Of a stretch of 64,000 nucleotides of DNA, positions 1 to 9,114 are shown one piece after another. The stretch is from positions 1,488,001-1,552,000 of the forward strand of contig OZ243941.1 of the NCBI GenBank assembly GCA_965214205.1, in the 5' to 3' direction. The stretch comes from G963663315 sp965214205 (lineage in GTDB: Bacteria; Pseudomonadota; Gammaproteobacteria; Arenicellales; Poriferihabitantaceae). Under the pieces are notes generated by a model that was given only the letters and a program-made list of their open reading frames with translations, had not been told where the DNA came from and did no database searches. Position numbers and translations under genes: made by a program. The stretch's first letter is position 1. The number at the start of each line of letters is the position of its first letter.

Positions 1-1310
1 AATCATCCGAAGCTGAGAACTATTTCCACAGTACCGGCATTACGTTCAATGTCTACGGCAATGAAGATGCCACCGAACGTCTGATCCCCTTCGATATCGT
101 GCCGAGAATCCTGTCCTCAGCCGAGTGGTCGCGACTCGTGCGGGGGATTGAGCAGCGGGTCAGGGCGATCAATGCCTTCATCTACGACATTTACCACAGG
201 CAGGAGATACTCCGGTCTGGCCGCATTCCGGTTTCCCTGATCTCCCGCAACAAGGCATTTGTGCCCCAGATGATGGGGTTCAACCCGCCCGGCGGTGTCT
301 ATACACATATTGTCGGAATTGACATTGTGCGTACAGGCGAAAATGAGTTCAGGGTTCTGGAGGATAATGCCCGCACGCCTTCGGGAGTCTCCTATATGCT
401 GGAGAATCGTGAAACTATGATGCAATTGTTTCCCGAGCTGTTCTCACGAAACCATGTGCGGCGGGTCAGTGACTATCCGAAAAACCTTCGCTCCTCGCTG
501 GAAGCCTGCGCCCCGCCCGCATGTACCGGCTCCCCGGTGGTCGTCATCCTGACTCCGGGAATCCACAATTCTGCATATTTCGAGCATTCTTTTCTGGCCG
601 ATCAGATGGGAGTCGAACTGGTGGAAGGAAGTGATCTGAGAGTGATCGACGGGCGTATCGGCATGCGTACCACACGCGGACTCTTCCCGATAGACGTTCT
701 CTACCGACGTGTGGATGACGATTTCCTTGACCCCCTGACTTTCAACCCGGATTCCCTGCTCGGCACGCCCGGAATCATGGATGTTTACCGCTCCGGCGGT
801 ATTACATTGGCCAATGCGCCGGGCACAGGCATTGCGGATGACAAGTCAATCTACTCCTATATGCCTGAAATCATTGAGTTCTACACTGGCGAGAAAGCGC
901 TGTTGGATAATGTTCCGACATGGCGATGTTCTGAGGCCGACTCGCTGGTATATGTTCTGGACCACCTGGAGGAACTGGTCGTCAAGGAAGTTCATGGATC
1001 GGGCGGATATGGCATGCTGGTAGGCCCCGCCGCAAGTAAGAGGGAACTGAAATCTTTTGCCGCAAAGCTCAAGAAGCGCCCCGACAACTACATCGCCCAA
1101 CCGACTCTGGCCCTGTCGACGGTGCCTGTGCTGACAAAGGCAGGCTTGGCGCCACGTCATGTGGATCTCCGTCCCTTTGTACAGGTTTCCCCCAACGGTA
1201 TCAGCATTTGTCCGGGCGGGTTGACTCGTGTGGCGTTAAAGAAGGATTCTCTGGTGGTCAATTCAAGCCAGGGCGGCGGCACCAAAGATACCTGGGTGCT
1301 GGACGGATGA
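1..1310 (+). CDS. Circularly permuted ATP-grasp protein (5' end outside window)
   Basis: The frame is already open at base 3 and encodes conserved family sequence before the first internal GTG at 99 (GITFNVYG, then PFDIVPRIL), so the gene starts upstream of the window. About 435 residues are visible. The N-terminal part matches the DUF404/DUF407 type circularly permuted ATP-grasp fold, and the nucleotide-binding lysine and glycine-rich loop appear late as VVKEVHGSGGYGM. Family members are predicted peptide-bond-forming ligases; the substrate is unknown. The stop overlaps the ATG of the alpha-E gene (ATGA). With the transglutaminase and Anbu genes it forms a known conserved neighbourhood. Family assignment is firm, biochemical role is not. 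Confidence 0.9.
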   Translation, partial: SSEAENYFHSTGITFNVYGNEDATERLIPFDIVPRILSSAEWSRLVRGIEQRVRAINAFIYDIYHRQEILRSGRIPVSLISRNKAFVPQMMGFNPPGGVYTHIVGIDIVRTGENEFRVLEDNARTPSGVSYMLENRETMMQLFPELFSRNHVRRVSDYPKNLRSSLEACAPPACTGSPVVVILTPGIHNSAYFEHSFLADQMGVELVEGSDLRVIDGRIGMRTTRGLFPIDVLYRRVDDDFLDPLTFNPDSLLGTPGIMDVYRSGGITLANAPGTGIADDKSIYSYMPEIIEFYTGEKALLDNVPTWRCSEADSLVYVLDHLEELVVKEVHGSGGYGMLVGPAASKRELKSFAAKLKKRPDNYIAQPTLALSTVPVLTKAGLAPRHVDLRPFVQVSPNGISICPGGLTRVALKKDSLVVNSSQGGGTKDTWVLDG

Positions 1311-2257
1311 CTCGCCTGCTTGGCAAAACCGCTGGGGGGTTGTTCTGGATGTTCCGCCTGCTTGAGCGGAGCGAAAATACGGCGCGTCTGCTTGATGCGG
1401 GATTCCGTATTGCACTGACTCGGTCCGATGCGGCGCAGGATGAGTGGAATTCGATTCTGACCACTACGGGGACACAGGACATTTACTTCCGCAATCATGA
1501 GCGGGCCGATGGCAAGCTCGTTATCAACTTTCTTCTGCGAGACAAAACCAATCCCTCGAGTGTTCTGTCGACCATTGAAGCGGCAAGGAATAACGCGCGC
1601 GCCGTGCGTGCATCATTGACCCGGGAAGTCTGGGAGGCGACCAACATAGCCTGGATTACGCTACGGGAAGTCCTGAGCAAGCCGGTTAAGGAGCGAGAGC
1701 TTCCGGCAGCGCTCAATGCAATTCGTAAACATTCTTCACTGGTTCGTGGCGCCATGCACGGAACCATGATGAGAAATGATATATTTGACTTTTCCCGAAT
1801 CGGGAGTTTTCTTGAAAGAGCGGACAACACGGCTCGCATACTGGACGTCAAGTATTATGTACTGCTTCCCACCGGAAGCTATCTGGGTTCGTCGCTGGAT
1901 AATGTACAGTGGGAGACTATTCTGAGCTCGGTCTCGGCTGTGCGTTCCTACAGATGGGTAAATGAAGGCAAGATCAGCGCTTCAAGTGTCGCCCACTTTC
2001 TGATTCTGGATACCAGGATGCCACGCTCCCTGGCATTCTGCTACGAAAAAATTGAGGATAATCTGGGCCACCTGACACGTGATTACGGCATCCGTAACGA
2101 GTCCTACGGGATGGTAAGCTCCATATCCAGGAGTCTGAACAAGGATTCCATTGATGTTGTCCTTGAAAATGGTCTGCATGAATTTCTGAGTGATTTTCTT
2201 GGGCAGAATGCGGCGCTGGGTACGCAGATCGAAAAGGACTTCCGGTTTTACGAGTAG
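1307..2257 (+). CDS. Alpha-E domain protein (DUF403)
   Basis: A 316-residue all-helical protein of the alpha-E family. It opens with MTRLLGKTAGGLFWMFRLLE and continues with the typical ERSENTARLLD helix. The ATG at 1307 overlaps the stop of the ATP-grasp gene by four bases, which favours it over an upstream in-frame start at 1208. Alpha-E proteins occur next to or fused with circularly permuted ATP-grasp proteins and transglutaminase-like proteins, and are thought to act with them in making or modifying a peptide. No catalytic motif is recognisable in the protein itself. It is cotranscribed with its neighbours on spacing of only a few bases. Confidence 0.92.
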   Translation: MTRLLGKTAGGLFWMFRLLERSENTARLLDAGFRIALTRSDAAQDEWNSILTTTGTQDIYFRNHERADGKLVINFLLRDKTNPSSVLSTIEAARNNARAVRASLTREVWEATNIAWITLREVLSKPVKERELPAALNAIRKHSSLVRGAMHGTMMRNDIFDFSRIGSFLERADNTARILDVKYYVLLPTGSYLGSSLDNVQWETILSSVSAVRSYRWVNEGKISASSVAHFLILDTRMPRSLAFCYEKIEDNLGHLTRDYGIRNESYGMVSSISRSLNKDSIDVVLENGLHEFLSDFLGQNAALGTQIEKDFRFYE

Positions 2258-2262
2258 CTGCC

Positions 2263-3066
2263 ATGCTTCTTGATATTTTTCACCGGACTCTCTACAAGTA
2301 CGATGCGGCTGTCAAATACGCCTTGCTTCAAGTCAGGCAATCTCCTGCCAGTGGCATACTGCAGAATGTACTGAACTGGGAGATTGAATTGGTCAACGGG
2401 CGCAAGGAACTGGATTTCAAGGATCACAATGACAATCGGGTCTGGCTGATCAGCATTGAACCAGACCAGCGGGAAATCGACATCCGCTGTCGCGGGCAAA
2501 TCGAAACTCGCGACAATGCGGGCATTCTCGGTAAACATACAGGACATGCGCCTCTTTGGTATTACAACCGTGATACTGCGTTGACTCGTCCCGGGCCTGC
2601 AATACACAAGCTGGTTCAAGAACCTGGTCTGTCCGGCAAGATGGAACTGGACACATTGCATCAGCTTTCTGAAAGGATTGCCTCATCCATTCGCTATGAG
2701 AGTGGCGCGACCTCTTCCACAACCACTGCAGAAGAAGCGTTGCGCGCTCGATGCGGTGTATGTCAGGATCACACTCATGTCTTTGTTGCCGCCGCCCGCC
2801 TGATCGGATTCCCTGCGCGGTACGTCAGTGGCTATCTGATGATGGATGGCCAGATTCACCAGCAGGCCGGTCATGCCTGGGCGGAGGCATGGGTTGAACC
2901 GCTCGGCTGGGTGGGGTTCGATGTTTCCAACGGAATCTCCCCGGATGATCGGTATGTGCGGACCGCTTCAGGTCTTGACTACCGAGAGGCCGCTCCTGTA
3001 CAGGGAATGCGTTTTGGAGAGGGCGAGGAGTCCATGAGTGTACAATTACAGATTCAACAGCAGTAA
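2263..3066 (+). CDS. Transglutaminase-like cysteine protein
   Basis: 267 residues. An N-terminal beta-rich bacterial transglutaminase-like region (about residues 1-110) is followed by the papain-like core. The triad is visible as Cys167 (GVCQDHTH), His204 (AGHAWAEAW) and Asp220 (GFDVSNG). Bacterial members are believed to be cysteine proteases or amide-bond transferases rather than true protein cross-linkers. It starts five bases after the alpha-E stop and precedes Anbu by 23 bases, so the four genes look like one transcription unit. No signal peptide is seen, so a cytoplasmic location is expected. The activity on any particular peptide is unknown. Confidence 0.92.
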   Translation: MLLDIFHRTLYKYDAAVKYALLQVRQSPASGILQNVLNWEIELVNGRKELDFKDHNDNRVWLISIEPDQREIDIRCRGQIETRDNAGILGKHTGHAPLWYYNRDTALTRPGPAIHKLVQEPGLSGKMELDTLHQLSERIASSIRYESGATSSTTTAEEALRARCGVCQDHTHVFVAAARLIGFPARYVSGYLMMDGQIHQQAGHAWAEAWVEPLGWVGFDVSNGISPDDRYVRTASGLDYREAAPVQGMRFGEGEESMSVQLQIQQQ

Positions 3067-3089
3067 CCGTAATTACTATTTCGTCCGTC

Positions 3090-3836
3090 ATGACATATTG
3101 CATTGGCATACGCCTCAACAAGGGTCTGGTTTTTATGTCCGACACCCGTACCAATGCGGGCGTAGATAATGTTTCGGTTTTCAGGAAAATGAACATTTGG
3201 GAAAAGCCGGGAAGTCGCATTATCACAGTCCTTTGCGCTGGCAATCTGGCGACCACACAGTCAGTTATCAGTCTGCTCAATGAGCGCACCAAAACACCGG
3301 AGGAGAGGATGCCCTCAATTCTGGAGGCGCCGACCATGTTCCAGGTTGCAAAACTGGTAGGAAGGACGCTTCAGGAAGCGATCAGGGACAATGTCAACGA
3401 AGGCCAGACGGCAGATTCCAATTTCAATGCCACCCTGATCGTTGGCGGTCAGATTGCCGGTAGCCGCCCGACCATGTTCATGGTTTACCCGGAAGGGAAC
3501 TTTATCGAGGCATCATCCGATACGCCATTTTTACAGATTGGTGAAACAAAATACGGGAAACCTGTTCTGGTGCGCGCTTATGAGCCTGATATGGAGTTCG
3601 GAGACGCTGTCAAACTGTTAATACTGTCGTTTGACTCAACCCTGAAATCAAACCTGTCGGTGGGTTTGCCTCTGGACCTGCACATTTATGAAGCGGATAC
3701 CCTTCAGGCAGGGTATCAGCAGAGAATCAATGCGGATCACCCTTATTATCAGACGGTCTCCAGAGACTGGGGAGTAGCCTTGAAAAGCGCTTTTCAGTCA
3801 CTGCCGCAATTCATGATCGACAAACCCGGGAGCTAA
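3090..3836 (+). CDS. Anbu-type proteasome-like protease
   Basis: 248 residues of the COG3484 'ancestral beta subunit' family. The protein begins MTYCIGIRL, so removal of Met1 would leave the Thr nucleophile typical of Ntn hydrolases. Family sequence follows as KGLVFMSDTRTNAGVD and RKMNIWEKPG. Anbu proteins form helical or ring-like assemblies related to HslV and the 20S beta subunit, and their genes commonly sit with ATP-grasp, alpha-E and transglutaminase genes, exactly as here. The natural substrate is not established; processing of a peptide made by the neighbouring ligase is an attractive inference only. The start is fixed by the N-terminal threonine. Confidence 0.93.
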   Translation: MTYCIGIRLNKGLVFMSDTRTNAGVDNVSVFRKMNIWEKPGSRIITVLCAGNLATTQSVISLLNERTKTPEERMPSILEAPTMFQVAKLVGRTLQEAIRDNVNEGQTADSNFNATLIVGGQIAGSRPTMFMVYPEGNFIEASSDTPFLQIGETKYGKPVLVRAYEPDMEFGDAVKLLILSFDSTLKSNLSVGLPLDLHIYEADTLQAGYQQRINADHPYYQTVSRDWGVALKSAFQSLPQFMIDKPGS

Positions 3837-3899
3837 ACAGGTACTGACAACCGCCTGTATCGCTTGTCATGTTTCTTTTGCCCTCTTATACTCAATTTT

Positions 3900-5657
3900 A
3901 TGGCACTTTCTGATTCCGGTCACCGAAGCGTTCGTTACCAGCCCGACGAATCCCCGCCGCCGGCGCTCTCTCTGGGTCTCGGTTTTCAGCTGGCCGCTAT
4001 TACGGTTACTGGTGTGGTGCTGACTCCAGCGATTGTAATTCGGGCGGCGGGTGGCAGCGAGCATTTCCTCTCATGGGCCGTGTTTGCCGCTGTCATGGTC
4101 GCAGGAGCAACCACCGTATTGCAGGCAGTCCGGGTGGGTCGGTTTGGCGCCGGTTATGTGCTCATGATGGGAACCTCAGGAGCGTTTATTGCGGTCTGTA
4201 TTACCGCCATTGCCGAAGGGGGGCCGGCGATGCTCGCTACTCTGGTGATCGTTTCCTCCTTTTTCCAGTTCATACTGGCGACGCGACTCTCGCTACTCCG
4301 GCAGATTCTGACTCCGACCGTCGCCGGCACGGTACTCATGCTGATTCCGGTGACGATCATGCCGATTGTCTTCGGGATGTTCAACACGGTACCGGAGGGC
4401 GCGCCTCCAGCCGCTGTGCCGGTGACGGCTTTGGTTACTCTGGTCGTCATTGTAGGTCTGGCATTGAAATCCAGGGGGCAGCTGAGACTCTGGGTGCCGG
4501 TCATCGGTGTTGTGACCGGTTCGATGGTCGCCGGATTTTTTGGTATTTACAATTTCGACCTGGTTGCCGATGCTGCCTGGGTGGGCTTGCCGGAGGGCAG
4601 TTGGCCAGGGCTGGATTTAAGTTTCGGCCCGGTTTTCTGGACACTGCTACCCGCATTCGTGTTTGTCACTCTGGTCGGCGCCGTGGAAACAATCGGCGAT
4701 TCAATCGCTATTCAGCGCGTATCCTGGCGCAAACCGCGGGCAGTGGATTTTCGGGCGGTACAGGGCGCTGTGGGGGCGGATGGAATGGGTAATCTGTTGT
4801 CCGGTCTGGCCGGAACCGTGCCGAATACGACTTATTCTACCAGCATTGCAGTGGTTGAGCTGACCGGGGTCGGAGCGCGCAGCGTCGGTATCGCTACCGG
4901 CGCGTTATTTATCGCGCTGGCCTTTTTCCCCAAGGCGCTCGCTATCATTCTGGCGATTCCCGATCAGGTGGTTGCCGCCTATGTAACCGTGATTCTGGCG
5001 CTGATCTTCATACTGGGTATGAAAATGGTTGTCCAGGATGGAATCAATTATCGGGTCGGCCTGATTGCCGGGGTCTCGTTCTGGATTGGTTCCGGCCTTC
5101 AAACCGAATCCATTTTTCCCGAATTTTTCTCGCAATTCGCTGGAGGATTCCTGCAAAATGGAATTACGTCTGGTGGTTTGATGGCGATTATTCTGACTAT
5201 GTTCCAGAGGCTGGGAGTATCTCGCAGTAGTCGGTTCGAGACAGAGTTGGCTGCTGCATCACTGCCGGATATGCGGGAGTTTTTGCAGGCATTCGTATCA
5301 CGCAACGGCTGGAATCAAGAGATGATGACTCGGCTCGACATAGCCAGTGAGGAAACCCTGCTAACGCTCCTGGAAGCAAATGAAGCGGTCGAGGAGCATC
5401 AGTCGCGCAGATTGAATCTGGCTGTGCGTAAGGAAGACGGTGGGGCTGTACTTGAGTTCGTGGCCACAACCGGGGAAGAAAATCTCCAGGATCAAATAGC
5501 GCTGCTTGGCGAGCAAGCCGTTGACGCTCCTGTCGTGGAGAAGGAAATATCGCTTCGCCTGTTGCGGCATGTGGCATCTTCGGTATTGCATCAGCAATAC
5601 TACAACACAGACATCGTGACCGTGTGCGTGGATACGCCGAAATCAGGGCCACAATAA
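3900..5657 (+). CDS. NCS2-family purine/pyrimidine permease with extra C-terminal domain
   Basis: An integral membrane protein of about 585 residues. Residues roughly 20-440 are hydrophobic with many predicted membrane segments and fit the nucleobase/cation symporter-2 (SLC23, xanthine/uracil permease) family, including the conserved VGAVETIGDSIA stretch. The last 140 residues are soluble and resemble a degenerate RsbW/HATPase-like anti-sigma fold, with helix RLDIASEETLLTLLE and the terminal part RLLRHVASSVLHQQYYNTD. The usual ATP-binding Asn and glycine boxes are not obvious. I chose ATG 3900 because the twelve residues from ATG 3864 look non-coding; neither start has a strong ribosome site. 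Substrate unassigned. Confidence 0.82.
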   Translation: MALSDSGHRSVRYQPDESPPPALSLGLGFQLAAITVTGVVLTPAIVIRAAGGSEHFLSWAVFAAVMVAGATTVLQAVRVGRFGAGYVLMMGTSGAFIAVCITAIAEGGPAMLATLVIVSSFFQFILATRLSLLRQILTPTVAGTVLMLIPVTIMPIVFGMFNTVPEGAPPAAVPVTALVTLVVIVGLALKSRGQLRLWVPVIGVVTGSMVAGFFGIYNFDLVADAAWVGLPEGSWPGLDLSFGPVFWTLLPAFVFVTLVGAVETIGDSIAIQRVSWRKPRAVDFRAVQGAVGADGMGNLLSGLAGTVPNTTYSTSIAVVELTGVGARSVGIATGALFIALAFFPKALAIILAIPDQVVAAYVTVILALIFILGMKMVVQDGINYRVGLIAGVSFWIGSGLQTESIFPEFFSQFAGGFLQNGITSGGLMAIILTMFQRLGVSRSSRFETELAAASLPDMREFLQAFVSRNGWNQEMMTRLDIASEETLLTLLEANEAVEEHQSRRLNLAVRKEDGGAVLEFVATTGEENLQDQIALLGEQAVDAPVVEKEISLRLLRHVASSVLHQQYYNTDIVTVCVDTPKSGPQ

Positions 5658-5660
5658 CTG

Positions 5661-6101
5661 ATGGCGATTCGTGAAATCATACGCATTATGAAAGAACAAC
5701 CGCAACCAATCATCGAGAACCTGACTGTTGGAGGCCTGGCAATCCTGATCATGGCAATGGCTCATTCCGCCAATGCAACACAGACAGGAGAACCGGAGGA
5801 ATGGGAAGTAGAAAGAACCGTGCCCTTCATGCCGGGTCCAAATATGGACGGTTCGTTTGAGGAAGGTCCGGTTGTAGACGGCAAGCGCAACGGGCGCTGG
5901 GTGATCAAAGAGGGAGACGTGGTTTGGGAAGGCCCGTATGTAGATGGCAAGATGAACGGCCATTGGGTGATCACACTTCCAGACGGCACGGTTTGGGAAG
6001 GTGAGTATGTAGACGATAAGGAGAGCGGGCTTTGGGTGATTAAATTCCCGGACGGTACGGTTATTGAGGAAGGCCGGTATGTGGGCGGAGTAAAACAGTA
6101 A
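5661..6101 (+). CDS. Small exported MORN-repeat protein
   Basis: 146 residues. Residues about 11-40 form a hydrophobic signal-like segment (start possibly ATG 5691, MKEQPQ) ending near AHSANA. The rest is three to four MORN-type repeats of about 20-23 residues with the pattern GxWVIxxxDGTVWEGxYVDxK, visible between residues 70 and 146. MORN repeats usually mediate protein or lipid contacts. It begins three bases after the permease stop and six bases before the phosphoribosyltransferase gene, so it is probably cotranscribed. No enzymatic domain is present. The function is unknown. Confidence 0.75.
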   Translation: MAIREIIRIMKEQPQPIIENLTVGGLAILIMAMAHSANATQTGEPEEWEVERTVPFMPGPNMDGSFEEGPVVDGKRNGRWVIKEGDVVWEGPYVDGKMNGHWVITLPDGTVWEGEYVDDKESGLWVIKFPDGTVIEEGRYVGGVKQ

Positions 6102-6107
6102 TGGGTA

Positions 6108-6746
6108 ATGAACGAACCCTGTAAGTTGACCCGGATCAGTCCGCGGGAAACCGGGGATTATCATTATCTGGACCGATCAGACCGATGTTATTGTCTCGGG
6201 TTTTATTACTCGGGAGAGGGCTTTGAGGGTCTTGGTCTGAATCGGGTTGTGCTTGATCTGAAAAGGGAGCCCGATATCCGGTACTCGAATTCGGACGCCT
6301 GGCAAGACAAGAGGGAAGCCATAACACGAGTCTCGTCTGTGTTGACGGTTGCTGTCGGTAAACTGTTTCCTGGTAAAACGATGACTTTGATACCCATTCC
6401 GCCTTCAAAGAAAATCGGAGACCCGGAGCACGATGACCGGATGCTGAAAATTTGCAATCTTGTGGCCTCAGGGCTTGCCTGCGCGCAGGCGGATGAATTA
6501 TTTGTGATTAAAAAGTCGGTGCAGGCTTCGCATTTGTCCCGGATCAGGCCGACTAAGGAGCGGTTGAAAGAAAATCTCAGGATGATGATTCGCGCTCCTG
6601 ATTACAGGCCGGGGCCTCTGGTGATTCTGCTGGATGACGTGTTGACTTCCGGGGCGCATTACGCGGCCTGTAAGGAACTGCTGGAAGGGATGTTTCCCGC
6701 CGTGACAGTGGCGGGAATCTTCGTCGCCAGAGTAGACCATGTTTAG
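6108..6746 (+). CDS. Phosphoribosyltransferase-fold protein
   Basis: 212 residues. The PRPP-binding signature is seen near residue 170 as VILLDDVLTSGAHY, the two acidic residues and T-S-G loop of type I phosphoribosyltransferases. The preceding IPIPPSKK strand resembles the ComF/amidophosphoribosyltransferase group. The N-terminal 60 residues do not match a family I can name. A purine or pyrimidine salvage enzyme is possible next to a nucleobase-type permease, as is a regulatory or competence-related role. It follows the MORN gene at six bases. The substrate base cannot be read from the sequence. Confidence 0.7.
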   Translation: MNEPCKLTRISPRETGDYHYLDRSDRCYCLGFYYSGEGFEGLGLNRVVLDLKREPDIRYSNSDAWQDKREAITRVSSVLTVAVGKLFPGKTMTLIPIPPSKKIGDPEHDDRMLKICNLVASGLACAQADELFVIKKSVQASHLSRIRPTKERLKENLRMMIRAPDYRPGPLVILLDDVLTSGAHYAACKELLEGMFPAVTVAGIFVARVDHV

Positions 6747-6790
6747 CCAGATAGTTGATCCAGCCATGATGGTCGTGTCCCCTACGCGCC

Positions 6791-8452
6791 TTATTTTAAT
6801 CTTTTGTACTTGATTCTCCTGGGCTTGATGGTATCGCCAAAGCGGCGTTTGTAGTCCTCTTCATAGTCATGATAGTTACCGTCAAACCAGGTGACCTGTG
6901 AGTTCCCTTCGAATGCCAGGATATGGGTGGCGATTCGATCCAGAAACCATCGGTCATGTGAAATAATCGCCGCGCATCCGGGAAAATCCAGGATGGCTTC
7001 TTCCAGCGCCCGCAGGGTTTCCACATCCAGATCATTGGTCGGTTCGTCCAGCAACAACAAATTGCCGCCGCTGGCCAGCAGTTTTGCGAGATGCACCCGG
7101 TTTCTTTCGCCGCCGGACAGCTGCCCGACTTTTTTCTGCTGGTCTGTGCCCTTGAAGTTGAAGCGGCCTACATAACGCCGTGAATGCACTTCGTATCCAT
7201 TGACCAGCATAATGTCCTGATTTCCCGTAATCTCCTCAAATACGGTTTTACTGTCATCCAGTGAATCCCGGGATTGATCAATATAGCTGATTTTGACCGA
7301 TTCGCCGATCTTGAAGTGGCCGGATGTAGGGGACTCCTGCCCCGTCATCATTCGGAACAGGGTCGTTTTACCAGCTCCGTTGGGGCCGATAATGCCGACA
7401 ATCCCGCCCCTGGGGAGGCTGAAACTGACATTCTCATACAGCATATTGTCGCCGTAGGATTTCGAGATACTGTTCGCTTCGATGACCTGGTCGCCCAGAC
7501 GCGGCCCCGGCGGGATATAGATTTCATTGGTTTCCGCCCGTTTCTGATAATCAGTCGAGTTCAGTTCTTCAAACCGCCTGATTCGGGCCTTGGCTTTGGC
7601 GTGGCGCCCCTTCGGATTTGAACGAACCCACTCCAATTCGTTTCGCATGCTTTTTATGCGTGCGGTTTCAGACTTCTGCTCCTGTTGCAGACGGGTTTCC
7701 TTTTGAGTGAGCCAGGATGAATAATTTCCCTGCCAGGGGATGCCCTGTCCCCGGTCCAGCTCCAGAATCCAGCCCGCCACATTGTCGAGGAAATAGCGGT
7801 CATGGGTCACGGCGATCACGGTTCCTTCGAATTCATGGAGATAGCGTTCCAGCCACGCGACCGATTCCGCGTCCAGATGGTTGGTCGGTTCGTCGAGAAT
7901 CAGCATGTCGGGATTGGAGAGCAGCAACCTGCACAGCGCTACACGGCGCCTTTCGCCGCCGGACAGTGTGTTGACCTTTGTCTCCCAGGGGGGCAGGCGC
8001 AGCGCATCCGCCGAGATTTCAAATTTATGCTCCAGGTTGTGACCATCGGCCGCCTGTATGATGTTCTCCAGTCGGGTCTGTTCTTTTGCCAGGGCATCGA
8101 AATCCGCGTCCGGTTCGCCGTAAGCGAGATAAACCGCATTGAGTTTCTCATGGGCCTGTTTGATTTCCGACATGGCCTCTTCGACGACTCCGCGCACATC
8201 CCTGGACTCGTCCAGCTCCGGTTCCTGAGCCAGGTAACCGATGTTCAGGTCAGGCTGGGGACGGGCTTCGCCGATGATTTCGGTATCTATTCCGGCCATA
8301 ATTTTCAACAAAGTGGATTTGCCTGCGCCGTTATATCCCAAAACGCCGATTTTCGCGCCGGGGAAGAAATTCAGGTAAATGTCCTTTAGTATCTGTTTAT
8401 TGGGCGGGACAACCTTGCCCACACCGTTCATCGTAAAAACGTATTGCGCCAC
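6791..8452 (-). CDS. ettA: Energy-dependent translational throttle protein EttA (ABC-F)
   Basis: 553 residues, close to the 555 of E. coli EttA, with the typical opening MAQYVFTMNGVGKVVPP. Two ABC nucleotide-binding domains are present: Walker A GYNGAGKST and GPNGAGKTT, signatures LSGGERRRVAL and LSGGERNRVHLA, and Walker B LLLDEPTNDLD. Between them lies the basic linker that contacts P-site tRNA. EttA binds the ribosomal E site and gates entry into elongation according to ATP/ADP ratio. It is transcribed alone on the minus strand and convergent with the phosphoribosyltransferase gene. The start at 8452 gives full-length homology. Confidence 0.96.
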   Translation of the reverse strand: MAQYVFTMNGVGKVVPPNKQILKDIYLNFFPGAKIGVLGYNGAGKSTLLKIMAGIDTEIIGEARPQPDLNIGYLAQEPELDESRDVRGVVEEAMSEIKQAHEKLNAVYLAYGEPDADFDALAKEQTRLENIIQAADGHNLEHKFEISADALRLPPWETKVNTLSGGERRRVALCRLLLSNPDMLILDEPTNHLDAESVAWLERYLHEFEGTVIAVTHDRYFLDNVAGWILELDRGQGIPWQGNYSSWLTQKETRLQQEQKSETARIKSMRNELEWVRSNPKGRHAKAKARIRRFEELNSTDYQKRAETNEIYIPPGPRLGDQVIEANSISKSYGDNMLYENVSFSLPRGGIVGIIGPNGAGKTTLFRMMTGQESPTSGHFKIGESVKISYIDQSRDSLDDSKTVFEEITGNQDIMLVNGYEVHSRRYVGRFNFKGTDQQKKVGQLSGGERNRVHLAKLLASGGNLLLLDEPTNDLDVETLRALEEAILDFPGCAAIISHDRWFLDRIATHILAFEGNSQVTWFDGNYHDYEEDYKRRFGDTIKPRRIKYKRLK

Positions 8453-8566
8453 CAGCGTACCTCACAATCATAAAAAATGGACGCGGTATTATACGGCGCA
8501 CAGGTGGACAAAATTCGGTGCAGGTGAGTAAAATTGATAAAACATAATTTCCCGGAGGATGGCAGC

Positions 8567-9049
8567 ATGAAGAAACTGGTCGGAATCACGTCTTTGGTTT
8601 TGGTTTTTTGTTTCAGTGGCCTTGTCACAGCCCATGGGGCTGGCAATGATCCTGTGCAGAAGGCAATCAAGGCGCGTCACAGCGAAATGGTGTTGCGCAG
8701 CTTCAATGCCGGGCCGTTGTTCGGCATGGCGAAGGGTGATATTGAATACGATGCGGAACTGGCGGCAACCCTGGCCAACAACTTGTTGATCATGACCACG
8801 ATTAATAATGGTCGTATGTGGCCCGCTGGTTCCGACAATGAAGCCTATCCCGACGATACCCGGACCTTGCCGGAGGTCTGGACCACTTATCCCGCTATCG
8901 AGGACAAGGGGAAAGCGTATCTGGATGCGGTCACCGCTCTTGCTGAAGTTGCGGGAAACGGGCTTGGGGAACTCCGGTCTGTAATCGGCGATGTCGGACA
9001 GTCCTGTAAGGGATGCCACGACGATTTCCGGGCCGAAGAGGATTACTGA
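8567..9049 (+). CDS. Cytochrome c' (class II c-type cytochrome)
   Basis: 160 residues from ATG 8567, which has a GGAGGA ribosome site seven bases upstream; the TTG at 8534 is rejected. The N-terminal MKKLVGITSLVLVFCFSG is a signal peptide, probably cleaved after AHG. The single haem site is C-terminal, CKGCH, followed by ten residues, as in four-helix cytochromes c' of the periplasm. Such proteins bind NO or serve as small electron carriers. The next gene encodes a b561-type membrane cytochrome, a common pairing. The axial and distal ligands cannot be judged without alignment. Confidence 0.88.
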   Translation: MKKLVGITSLVLVFCFSGLVTAHGAGNDPVQKAIKARHSEMVLRSFNAGPLFGMAKGDIEYDAELAATLANNLLIMTTINNGRMWPAGSDNEAYPDDTRTLPEVWTTYPAIEDKGKAYLDAVTALAEVAGNGLGELRSVIGDVGQSCKGCHDDFRAEEDY

Positions 9050-9114
9050 CATCAGGCAAGCCGTATAACGGTTACCTGCGTCGGGCCAGTTGAACCCGCC
9101 AGACTGTTGCCACA

